Shown in pieces: positions 54,705 to 64,000 of a DNA stretch of 64,000 bases. Both the position numbers and the translations under genes were made by a program. How positions within the stretch are numbered: the first letter of the stretch is position 1; every line of letters begins with the position of its first letter. This DNA is from Penicillus capitatus (lineage: Eukaryota; Chlorophyta). The notes beneath the pieces were generated by a model, which was not told the DNA's origin, did not search any database, and saw nothing but the letters and a program-made list of their open reading frames with translations. The stretch lies in assembly GCA_965649825.1 (NCBI GenBank), contig OZ287696.1, positions 1,798,001 to 1,862,000 of the forward strand, given 5' to 3'.

Positions 54705-56146
54705 AGAATTCGCGAAACACAAGATCCTACCGTGGTTTTGACACGAAAATATGTTACAGGAAGGGCAGACTGTCTGTCTCTGGGACAAGGCATCGTTTAC
54801 TGGACACCACCCATCGAGGCACTCGATGCTGTTCTCCCGTTGGCCAAGACCGATCCCATGATCTCTTCCTATGGTCCCGATGAAGGCATCCCCGAACTCA
54901 GAGAGAAACTCAGACAGAAGCTTGCCGTCGAGAACGGTCTCGAAGAGGTGCACCCTGATATACCCGATCGATCGTCCACGATTCTTTGTGCCGAAGTACG
55001 ATGTGATCGTCACCGCCGGAGCAAATCAAGCTTTCATAAACTGTCTGCTGACATTCTGCGATCAGAACGATGGCGTCGTGATGTTCAAACCGTATTACTT
55101 CAATCACGCCATGTCCATGCAAATGACTGGCTCCTCTGCACGCCTCATCGAGGGCGTCTGTGATCCAGATACGTTCCAACCGGACCTTGATTGGCTCGAG
55201 CAGAGGTTCCACGAACCGGATCCACCGAAGATGGTGGTTCTGATCAATCCCAACAATCCCACAGGTCTGTGGCGAGATAGATCTTAAGACGCGTTCCATA
55301 TGAACCGATCGATAGGTGTCTTGATGTCAAAAGCGTCGCTAGAAAGAGCAGCCGACATCTGCGAGAGACACGGAGCGTGGCTCTTGGTCGACAATGCCTA
55401 TGAGTACTTTGTTTACGAAGGCCGACAGCATCACTGTGTCTCGGGTGCCCATATCATTCACATCTTTTCATTCTCAAAAGTGAGCGATCCTTTACGGATG
55501 AAATGGCCACGTTTGACGTCTTCTGCAGTCGTATGGGATGATGGGGTGGCGCGTCGGATACATTGCCTATCCCAAATTCGACGGAGATCAGTCTATCGAA
55601 CGCGAGCTCCTTAAAGTGCAAGACTCCATCGCCATCTGCTCCTCTCAAGTAGGACAGCATTTGGCGCACGCATGCCTCGCTGTCGGTTCAGAGTGGGTTA
55701 CACAACATGTCCGTTCGATCGAACGTAACGCCTATGCACGATCATCTCACACAAATACACGTGTGACGCTAGGCCATCGCCAAGCAGTGCTCGAAGCGCT
55801 CACGCCTCTTGGCACAATGGGAGATGGTATCTACGGTGGAGACGGCGCTTTCTATATCTGGGTTCGACTGCCAGATGGCTGCGAAGACGACGACCGTGTC
55901 GTTCGTTGGCTCGTTCAGAATCATGGTATCTGTTTAATTCCTGGCACCTCCTGTGGTCTACCAGGTCTGCCTATCCACGCATCATCTGCCCATCCCTCAT
56001 GTATCTTCGTTCTACAAGGCTACGTGCGTATCGCCTTTGCTAATCAACCATACGAAAAGTGTCAACTCGCCTGCGAGCGTTTGAAGGCTGGATTGAAAGA
56101 ACTCGTGACCAAGGGCCCGACGGTCATGCGACTGCTTTCCTCGTGA
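54705..56146 (+). CDS. PLP aminotransferase, VAS1/ISS1 type (5' exon missing)
   Basis: Class I aminotransferase. The plant homologues convert indole-3-pyruvate or aromatic keto acids with methionine as amino donor. The match is by block: 'LSLGQGIVYWTPP', 'ISSYGPDEGIPELREKL', 'YDVIVTAGANQAFINCLLTF', 'VVMFKPYYFNHAMSMQMTG', 'NPNNPTG', 'LLVDNAYEYFVYEG', PLP Lys in 'FSFSK' + 'YGMMGWRVGYIAYP', 'GAFYIWVRLPDG' and 'YVRIAFANQP'. Introns of about 48-57 nt (for example 54947-54996 and 55265-55315) keep the frame. The first exon is not identified. The protein ends at TGA 56144-56146. Confidence 0.88.
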
Positions 56147-56333
56147 TGGCGAGGTCGGATGTCTCTGCATCTGTTCGTACTGTGTGAGTGTTAACCGCCA
56201 TGAGGACGATAGGATTCTTGCACCTGCGTTCAGTTTGCTCTTCCGTCTCTTTCATGCACTCTTGACCAAACGAGCGTCGCAACGAAGTGTCGCTTTGCCG
56301 TCTGTGTGTTCGAGAACGACCCTTACTTAAACT

Positions 56334-56975
56334 ATGCGGCAAGTGCGTTTCAGTCCAGGGCCATTTTTAGACCAGTACGAAGATGGCCACCCACCTGAAA
56401 AACACTCTGAAGAAGAACGACGGCGTTACCGCAGTGGACTCCCTTCAAAATCCGATCTGGAGACTGCCACGGTCGACGCCTCGCGCTTCGAAGAGGCCTT
56501 TCAGCAGTGGATAGGGCGGTACGAGGGTCAACAGAATTCAACACCACATCGCAATAAAGAGAACACGCTTCTTATGGGTCCCAATGATGACGTTGTCGAA
56601 GGAGAATCCATTCCAGCGTCAGACTATAGCTATCATGCTTACAAGGCATCGGACAAAGGACGCATGAACACCAAAGAGTGCTTTGTGATTGATATCTCGG
56701 CCGTTTCGGCCTGTACAGATCCTACAACGACGACCACTCGCAACATTCCATCCACTCGGCATGTGCTGCTAAGTTGCTGTGGGTCAAGACAGGAAACAAC
56801 AGAATCCACGACGCATCATGACAACCCTTTTCAGTCTTCTTCTTGCACTGTTCCACTGTGAGCTGGATGCCATTCGATCATGATGTGACTGCTGTGTCGT
56901 GTCTGTAGTTATATGAAGCACGCCATTGTTGGAGCTCTGCTCACCGGAGCGGTGCTTCTCTTCACGAATCTATGA
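56334..56975 (+). CDS. Hypothetical tail-anchored protein
   Basis: Exons 56334-56857 and 56909-56975 (51-nt intron, phase 2) give 196 residues. The first 175 are polar and unstructured, with 'RRRYRSGLPSKSDLETA' and a Thr-rich patch. The second exon encodes only 'YMKHAIVGALLTGAVLLFTNL', a single C-terminal helix, so the protein would be tail-anchored. No family recognised. The tidy intron and the helix argue for a real gene. Confidence 0.6.
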
Positions 56976-58011
56976 GGACGGAGAGACATCTTACGTCCGG
57001 AGGATATAGCTGTCTTCTTTGCGTTCTGCGAACTGGCTGTTATTTAGTTAGTCGGGGTCCATTGTTGTTTTCCCTTAAGATTTCTGGGAAATGTCAGAAT
57101 ATATCAACCCTCCGTTCGTTTCAATAAATCGCTATGCAATTCTTCTGTCTGGATTTCGTCTTTCTTATGCTGTCCCAGACTTCCTAATTTTTCCAGTGAT
57201 CCTTTCCCCGGGCTTGGAAGTTTCGATTTGATTGTTTGTACATGTGAGCAGGTCGTTCGTTCCAAGTTTCACCCCGGACAATAAATTCAATTCTCTGTGT
57301 ATGAGGTATGGATTCAACGCTTCATGAGTGTCTGCCGTCTCTCGCACAGTGCATGGGATTTCATCCTAGCTACAAGGCGCCCTCGGGAGGCAACATTGAA
57401 TAAGATAAGCAACAACAACAACAAAGCAATGGATACGTAAGAGGATACCTGATTTTGGCCCTGACAGCACGTCGTGATCGACACTTCTTCCTTGCGTGAC
57501 GCCCATCTTCTGATTTTTTGTTTAATAAGGGAGACGTTCACTTGTAACGCTTGACCAAGGAGTGACCAAGATTTCATCATTATCATTATACACTTACATA
57601 CCCTGAGTGAGACTTATGGACACCAGTATTGTTCATGGGCTTCTCTTCTGGATGCCATCACTATGGCCCCACATCTCACACAATGGAAACAAGAACCATC
57701 TTCCAAGGCATAACGATTTAAATCTTCTCTTCCAGTTTCCTACGACATGGGTGGGTATATAACTATGCTTTCCCTGGGTATGCCATACGGCAAGAATACA
57801 GTCCTCAATGTTGGGCGAGGTGCTGATGACTTCTGCATGACTTTGAGATGTGACCTAATAGATCAGCACCCATATATCGAAAAAAAGGGAGAGTGGCGCA
57901 ACATGACGTGTGTCCAGACCCAAACCTTGAAAAAGATTTGTTAGATGATCGATGTTTCTTTCTGGAGGTGCCGCATCGTTATTGACACCCCTCAAGAATT
58001 CTGCACAGGCT
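56976..58011. other. Interval without a clear gene
   Basis: About 1 kb. It includes AT-rich 3' flank and short frames (for example plus-strand 57747-57944) without recognisable content. Confidence 0.4.
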
Positions 58012-58279
58012 CTAGAGGCGCACATTCTCTACACACTTTGAGAGAGTGCGTGTCTCTACCGACCTTTGCACAGCATCTTTAGCCAGCTCGTCATTCCCCA
58101 CCAACCGCAAAGCAGATAAGACACGCTAGAAACACACTTTCTCATTTTACAAGGGCGGCGGCGGCGGCGAAGCGCGCTTGAAATGCCGCTTCGGGATGAC
58201 CGGTCTGTAACAGAAGGTGTGCTTCTCCTAAGATGCGTCGTATGCGCGATGTCGATTGCCGTAGAACGCCGTCGCTCAT
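58012..58279 (-). CDS. Small helical protein, TPR-like, with a 25-nt intron
   Basis: ATG at 58279. Exons 58279-58151 and 58125-58012 join to 80 residues when the 25-nt sequence 58126-58150 (GTAAAATG...TTTCTAG) is removed. Two helical hairpins are suggested: 'ILGEAHLLLQTGHPEAAFQARFAAAA' and 'LRVLSALRLVGNDELAKDAVQRS', with TPR-like spacing of small residues. Unspliced, the frame stops at once in the intron. The fold call is weak. Confidence 0.5.
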
Positions 58280-58499
58280 CGTTTCTCGAGAGCAATGGGA
58301 TAGATTTCTTTCAGTCGGAGAGGTTCCTAGATGGTTAGTCAGATTGTTGGTTGGTTCGTTCGTGCAACACGAAGATATCATTTGCAACATCTATCGCATG
58401 AAAAAACGAGACATGGTATACTACACTGGCAGTCAAAACCACAGATATCCAGAACTCCATTCGTCGTCACTGCATCCACGGCAAGGAATGGGCGGACAT

Positions 58500-58997
58500 C
58501 TATGCAAACGATGACGGTGAGTGGGCTAGATGGTCACACATATCACTGCGGATCAGGGCAGAGGGGCAACATTCCGGACACTCGCATGACATTCGGGAAT
58601 ACAGCACTGCCATCAAGAACAATGCAACCGTCGAGAAGTAAGCAACAAGTGCGTTGTCACAGTCTGTCGTGTCATTCGTTCTGCTTTTTCTGTGGCAAAG
58701 TGGAGCATGAAGGAGAGGGGGATAGATGCAATGCGGACGGACTTGGAAGCGACTCGAGCCAATTCTGACGCACTGAAAGGCGATGGCCGCGACACCAATA
58801 AAGATAACGGCGTTCATGACGCGGACGCCTATCGAAGGCGCATTTGCGGCGGCATTTCCCGTCTGGGAGTTATTGGTATCGTCACCCGGACACTCCTCCG
58901 AGACACATTGGTCTGTCGTGCGACGGCTGCCGTTCTCAGGACTGCGACAAGTCGTCACGACGCTGGTATTCTCGATTGCTTGAGAAGAACTGCTCAT
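58500..58997 (-). CDS. Hypothetical small membrane protein
   Basis: From ATG 58997: a Ser/Thr-rich polar start, then one helix 'VRVMNAVIFIGVAAIAF'. Read straight through, it continues to a second helix and a Cys-rich end ('CECPECCP') at 58500. Alternatively a 53-nt GT-AG segment just after 'GSSRFQ' (donor GTCCGT) removes this and ends the protein after five more residues, giving a tail-anchored form. The second option fits the intron sizes seen elsewhere. Confidence 0.4.
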   Translation of the reverse strand: MSSSSQAIENTSVVTTCRSPENGSRRTTDQCVSEECPGDDTNNSQTGNAAANAPSIGVRVMNAVIFIGVAAIAFQCVRIGSSRFQVRPHCIYPPLLHAPLCHRKSRTNDTTDCDNALVAYFSTVALFLMAVLYSRMSCECPECCPSALIRSDMCDHLAHSPSSFA

Positions 58998-59381
58998 TGT
59001 CGTGAACCGAGATAGAAGATCGAAAAGATGCAGCAACCGTAAAAATTGAGATCTTGATGGAAGTTTCATCATCTCGATGGCATCTCTGATCCCCTCTGCA
59101 GTAAGAGTCCTTAGTGGATAGACATTTTCATGCAAGACGCTGCCGACTCTATGAGTGGTTACATATTCCTCGGCATACTACCACGACAGTGGTGGGCACA
59201 TCATCACCTATCCTCATCTGCCATCGTTTTATCGGAATGGAACAGCAATGGATCATAACGCCATTCAGATCGGAGGACTGTAAACTGTCGAACAAAGAAC
59301 AAAGAATCTCCCAAAGAATCCACGCAAACAAGTATGAGACATTCAAACATTCCCACCTAAGTAACTCCCTTTCGGCCTCTC

Positions 59382-61412
59382 CTACTGCACGACTCCGTTA
59401 TGAAAAGGACAATTTCCATCCTTCATATTGTGCTCCGTTGATGCGATCTCTGGGCCATGTTCGACGGAAGTGGGCAGCCGCTTCGTGAACTGAAGATAGA
59501 GTCCGTTTGCAGAATGTATCGTGGCGCCTAAGACAGTGTCATATGTGTTGATGCAGGTATCGTGTTGCATCGCGCACCTGACGTCAGTTGCACCTCGGGT
59601 GCATCTGGGGCCAATCTGAAATCATACCGTTGCAAAATGGAAGCCACAATTTCGAGCGATTCCAACAAGGCAAATTGCGATCCTGTACAGCAACACGCCG
59701 TTAGATAGGTGTTGCCTGGCATTGTTCTTCACCGATGCATTTTCTCCGTCCGGCCCCGAACGGAAGGTAGCGGAAATTCGTAGATATCTCATTCGGCATG
59801 CCTGCTTTCTTTGGAAAACGATCGGGATCAAATTCCAATGGGTTCTCCCACAGAACGGGTGATCGATGGAGGTTCCAGATGGATAGAAAAATGTCTGCTC
59901 CTTTCGGCAGCTCGTACTTCCCAAGCTTGACAGACTCCAACGCCCTGCGGATCAGCACTGGCGGTTGTGGATAGAGTCGCATGGCTTCAGCCAGAACCCT
60001 CATGCAAAGATCCAGTTGCAAAAGGGATGTTGATGTGACAGGTCCATCTCCTAACACACGATCAATCTCTTTCTGCATCTCTTTCACAAGATGCGGCTTT
60101 TTCGACAGCTCAAAGAACGTCCAGGTAAGAACAGCCGCCGTCGTTTCGTGGCCAGCAATGAGAAGGGTCATCAGATCATCCATGAGCTGCTGACCTGAGA
60201 TCACTTCTCCACTGACAATGAGAAAATGCAAAATGCTCATGGTCGAGGAATCGAAGGCATCATCCTTTTCCACTGTCTCGTGGACATGCTGCACGAGACG
60301 ATCGATGGTCTCGCGCATCACATTGAGACTCTCCTTCACACGACGCTGCTGAGGGATGAGGACGTCGACGAATGGCAACTTCCACCATGGCATGGCAGCC
60401 ACACTTCGATGCTCAGCTTCGCGTAGCACAATATATACTGCCTGTCACATCAAGCTGCTCCACAAAAACAGACATCTCGTGGGAGGAAGGTGACTTGAAT
60501 GACAGGATCGTCGTGTGTCGTGGCATCGAAGTCATGATTAAAGACAGCGCGGCCAATGATGTCTAATGCCAGCCTCGAAAAGAAGGCCTCCATTTCCACC
60601 GATTGTCCATCCTCTGCCGCCGCATGCAATTTCTCCAATCCCCTTTTTGTGCACTCGTTAAACATGACCATCATTCTCTCGATGAACGCTTTGTGCAGGG
60701 ATGGCAGAATCGCACGTCGTCTTTCCATCCAGATCTCGCCGTTGGCAGGAATGAGACCGTTACCCATGACGAACTCCAGGATATCCGAAAGAATCCCTTT
60801 GCTGTATTTCTCAGCCGATGTAGATAGGATCTCCCGCATCAGCTGCGGATCCGAGACGATCACGAAGGATTGTGGTCCAAAAGAGAGCTTGAAAATACCG
60901 CCATACACGCGGAAGAGCTCGTAGAGAGGCTCGAAGAAAGGTCGGTCGACCATCTCTGCGAGGCTACCGGATGCCTCAGGCAAAGAAGCGCGCTTTGTAC
61001 GCAGATACCAACGACAGAACTGGGCACCTCTGTACGCCAATGCCCGACCTGGATAACATCATCCAACAACGCTGCCACGTGCAGGTGCCGAAGTACCGAA
61101 GGGTCCCATAGAAGCCAGAGATCGACGCCATGGCTGCGTTCGCTCTGCAATGTTCTTCCTTGAGAACTCCCCACTGAGAATGCGTTCTTCGAGCGATGTC
61201 TCTTCTGGCGAAGCATCGATCGAGTCGCTGAGCGATATTCGACGCTGCGTCGGATGCTTTTGTTGGTGGATCGAGGATGGAGTGGCATCGCGGAGCAGAC
61301 TGTTGACATGCAGCGACGTTCTGGACTGAAGAGGTTTTTGCGACGTCCTCGGGCGTCGCGGAGGTTCGGAACACAGGGGACGGTCAGCAAAGCGGCAACG
61401 AGCTGCAGACAT
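59382..61412 (-). CDS. Cytochrome P450, CYP97B-like carotenoid hydroxylase
   Basis: Plastid P450; CYP97 enzymes hydroxylate carotene rings. From ATG 61412 the N-terminus is Ser/Arg/Pro-rich (transit peptide). Core: 'EPLYELFRVYGGIFKLSFGP', 'YSKGILSDILEFVMGNGLIP', 'SRLALDIIGRAVFNHDFD', and 'REAEHRS' after a 53-nt intron. Then the I-helix 'AGHETTAAVLTW', ExxR in 'EAMRLYPQPPVLIRR', and heme 'FGAGRRKCIG' + 'SQFALLE' across an intron, then 'ATIHSANGLYL'. The 'KG-x-L-x-DILE-x-x-MG-x-GLIPA' run is characteristic of CYP97B. The join of the transit exon to the core (near 61030-61170) is unresolved. The end has about 25 extra residues. Confidence 0.9.
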
Positions 61413-61455
61413 GCCTAAATAAACCCTAAAACCCCTCAGAATCCCACACGTCGCA

Positions 61456-62599
61456 TCAGAAAAGGGCGTCCTGAATGGCTCGGACTTTTGCAGCAGAGCC
61501 AAAAAAAGTCGGCGCGCCCCATTCACAACGATTCAGTTGCGCGGCGCTTTTGTCGTTCTTGGGCACAAAGACAAGTTTCCATACGAGAGAGTAGCGTGGG
61601 CGATTGGCCAATGGCGACGGCGTCGACAGACGATGCATGATATCCTGATCCATCAACACTGCCCGACCTCTCTACCATCACAGCCACGCTCTCCATCCGA
61701 AACGCATCGACTGGCGGACCTTCGGCCGAACAAAGATGCCTGTCTCGGTGTGCGAATCAAGGAACAGCGTCTCTGCATCCCATTCCCTCTCCCATTCAGA
61801 ATTGAGATAGACCAACAGACTCACAAACAGAGGCTTTCCCGGCTCCTAATGCAACAGGGCGTTGAGGAATGCAGAGAGTAAGGGTGGCTGTCGTACGCCG
61901 TTGAAGTAGATACCGTGTTGCTGTGCCCAATCGGAGGCTTCGTCAAACGTCCAAGGATCGGCATCGACATGCCACTGAAAGCAATCGCCATACACCGCTG
62001 CATTCGCCACGAATTTATCACAGTCATAGTTTGCCGCTTCGTCTGTCTTCGATCCCGTATTGGACTGAATCTGCTCCGATGGCATGTGGAAGATATCGAC
62101 CTATGACATCCGACTGTTTGTATATCACACTTTTGTTTTCTCACACTTCTGGATAGAGTTTACACAATCGAGTATGGATTTCGACCATCGCTGGCGATGG
62201 ACGATTCAACAGTTCCTTGATACAGGAATCCTGCAGAGCAGATGGACTGGGTAGATCGAAGACTTCTGTCCTTGCCTTGAGTCCCCATGACGGTGGCAGT
62301 CCTGCCTGATCACATGTAGCCCTCTGCCATCGTGTTTCGGGCGGCGCTTCATCTTCTCGCCACTGCGGTATGTTGACACAGTCAAACAAATCTTTCCTCA
62401 TCGTCTCGTCGAAGAAATCATCCAACACCACCACGTGTCCATAACTCAAACGTGCTGAATCGGCGTCGGAAGGGACGATACACGCTTCGGTGCAGATATT
62501 GATGGCGACTTTGGCGTTTTTTGGTTCCCACTGTGTCGGATGGGTGAGGACTTTCTGCATCGATGACATCCTGTCGTATCGTCTTTGGCACGTGAACAT
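61456..62599 (-). CDS. 2-oxoglutarate/Fe(II)-dependent oxygenase (PKHD-like)
   Basis: Four exons, 62599-62147, 62100-61897, 61845-61720 and 61671-61456 (introns 46, 51 and 48 nt), give 332 residues in frame. Iron ligands: HxD in 'FQWHVDADP' and the distal His in 'MDQDIMHRLS'. The 2OG-binding Arg is likely in 'RPRYSLVWKLVF'. 'PLFVSLLVYLNSEW' is the core strand. The first 150 residues include 'VVVLDDFFDETMRKDLF', typical of prolyl-hydroxylase-like folds. The substrate is unknown. Its start lies 14 bp from that of LipB (opposite strand), and its stop 43 bp before the P450 start. Confidence 0.85.
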
Positions 62600-62613
62600 C
62601 TCCCTACGCCATC

Positions 62614-63519
62614 ATGTCCCTCGCCTCAGTGACGCATCCGACGTTTGTTTCCGTTGCACCGCGACGCTGCATACGATGCATCGACATTGCTTCGAAGCCT
62701 CGTGCATATACGACAGTGCGTCACTAGGTTCCGGCCGATCTGAGTGACATTCTGCAGAGCACATCGGATGGTGTAGGCGTGGAAGTGGCAGAAGAGGATG
62801 GTGGAGCGGCTGCATAAAAAGAAGAACGAACAGGATGAGCTGTTGCTGGTGCAACACGAGCCCGTCTATACCTTGGGCGCTGGAAGCAGTTTGAGTCATA
62901 TCAGATGCTCAAGAGAGGCTCTCCCACATCCGCTGATTCGTACGGAGCGTGGAGGGGAAGTGACATTTCATGGTCCTGGGCAACTCGTGCTCTATCCCAT
63001 TCTGGATCTGCACCGTTATCGATGTGACCTGCATTGGTACTTGAGGCAGTTGGAAGAGGTGGCTTTGATTGCTCTGAGGGAGGTCTCTGGAATCGAGGGC
63101 CGAAGAATCGAAGGATGGTCTGGTGTGTGGGTAAATGACGCGAAGATCGCAGCGGTGGGCATAAGAGCTAAACGGTGAAGCCATCCAGACGTCTCGCCTC
63201 CATTACTCTGTATCAACGACTGTTCGACAGGTGGGTCACCTATCACGGCCTGGCCTTGAATGTGGCAGTGGATCTGATGCCATTCGATGCCATCGTACCC
63301 TGTGGAATCGCAGATCGAAAAGTCACATCGGTGAAACAAGTGCTGCACGCCGATGCGCTCGACAGAAGAGCAGAACATATGTGCTCGGCGGCTGATGCTT
63401 GGCTGATGAAGGAATACCGTTTTGGTTTGTTATCTGCTTTCTCTCGGGTGTTCAATGTCGATCTTCAATGGCACGAACAAGAAACGGTCACCGATATGCC
63501 GATCCCATCACAGCGATAG
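62614..63519 (+). CDS. Octanoyltransferase (LipB/LIP2)
   Basis: Transfers octanoyl from ACP to lipoyl domains in organelles. Exons 62614-62715, 62777-63174 and 63231-63519 (introns 61 and 56 nt) give 262 residues. The first 30 or so residues are basic with Cys and Ser (likely targeting). Then '[12 protein letters not shown]', '[13 protein letters not shown]', '[21 protein letters not shown]', catalytic Lys in '[20 protein letters not shown]', 'ALNVAVDL' and catalytic Cys in '[13 protein letters not shown]'. All expected residues are present. Confidence 0.93.
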
Positions 63520-64000
63520 ACAGAGATCGTCATCGCATGAAGTATGCAGACAGACAGACCCATGGGAGTGCGTGTAATTATGAAGCTGTGCATGACAACA
63601 TGTGTCTCCCTCCTGTGAGACTGACTCAGTCTTACGTTTTTTTGTCAAACCAGGCTGCTCATTTCTCTGTGTACGTCACATCAGACGACAATCTCACGCA
63701 TCATGTCCCGCTCTGTAGGGTTTGGACGTTATCTAAAGACATATCACACTTACGAGACAGTGCCGACAACCACAAGACGTCCGTATATGTGTCGCTTCTC
63801 GTGCAGAACACGAGTGGATTGCTCTCGCTTTGCATTCGGCGCAAGTCCGAGATTTTTCGGACAGCAATAACGAACTCTACTAGCGAAGAGGGGAACAGGT
63901 TTTTGCCGTCCCTTCCCTCCACGAGCGTTGCTTTTCTTTACCCTACTGATAAACATATCGTCATTGTTGCGCGACCTGTACATCGATACCAATACAATGC
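63520..64000. other. End of window, unresolved
   Basis: A minus-strand gene may enter from the right: two overlapping frames at 63701-63992 have basic, protein-like stretches ('RVKKSNARGGKGRQKP'), but neither is recognised. Confidence 0.25.

Noticed and set aside
1-64000. Bacterial-style operons, ribosome binding sites, CRISPR arrays
   Set aside because: Pervasive spliceosomal introns and eukaryotic genes show that this is nuclear DNA; no direct-repeat/spacer array was seen.

Overview
The window is nuclear DNA from a photosynthetic eukaryote, most likely a microalga with a compact, intron-containing genome. Most genes are split by spliceosomal GT-AG introns. Where I could check the junctions by reading frame these are nearly all 43-61 nt, with extremes of 25 nt and 171 nt. 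Plastid markers are a bacterial-type SRP54, a thylakoid-lumen pentapeptide protein of the TL17 type, a CYP97B-like carotenoid hydroxylase and an FtsH-like pseudoprotease of the FtsHi type. Base composition looks near 50% GC by eye. I cannot name the lineage: red, glaucophyte and secondary-plastid algae all remain possible. Gene spacing is often under 100 bp and sometimes under 25 bp between coding regions.

Region 1-17.9 kb holds mostly single-copy housekeeping genes. In order they are a BFR1-like coiled-coil protein with a long 16-residue repeat array, RNase Z, dymeclin, a SAP/Jupiter-type protein, the NMD factor SMG9, an unknown membrane protein, prefoldin subunit 1, SRP54, a Ubc6-type E2 (UBE2J2) and the molybdenum-insertase Cnx1E/MoeA. 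Region 17.9-26.1 kb has the lumen protein, two members of a small two-helix membrane protein family, and a 1341-residue NACHT (STAND NTPase) protein with flanking helical repeats.

Region 26.8-34.9 kb is a segmental duplication. Two near-identical plant-type wax-synthase (MBOAT) genes, each with its upstream region, flank about 5 kb of sparse DNA. That DNA carries a decayed Ty3/gypsy pol remnant and a gene for a small secreted protein. Region 34.9-47.3 kb has an unknown membrane protein, two tandem cold-shock-domain/glycine-rich proteins, a second Ubc6-type E2 (UBE2J1), a Nopp140/SRP40 homologue, the FtsHi gene, a one-RRM protein and a third cold-shock protein.

Region 48.1-52.8 kb is a tandem array of three secreted alpha-carbonic anhydrases. 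Region 53.4-64 kb has the third member of the two-helix family, a VAS1/ISS1-type aminotransferase, small hypothetical proteins, CYP97B, a 2-oxoglutarate oxygenase and octanoyltransferase LipB.

These genes read as a normal chromosome arm rather than a pathway cluster. Themes are plastid biogenesis (SRP54, FtsHi, TL17, CYP97B, LipB), ER quality control (two UBE2J types), RNA handling (SMG9, RNase Z, Nopp140, three CSD proteins, RRM), and local amplification (carbonic anhydrases, MBOAT, CSD, two-helix proteins). The strongest candidate for something new is the NACHT protein; the three-member two-helix membrane family is second.
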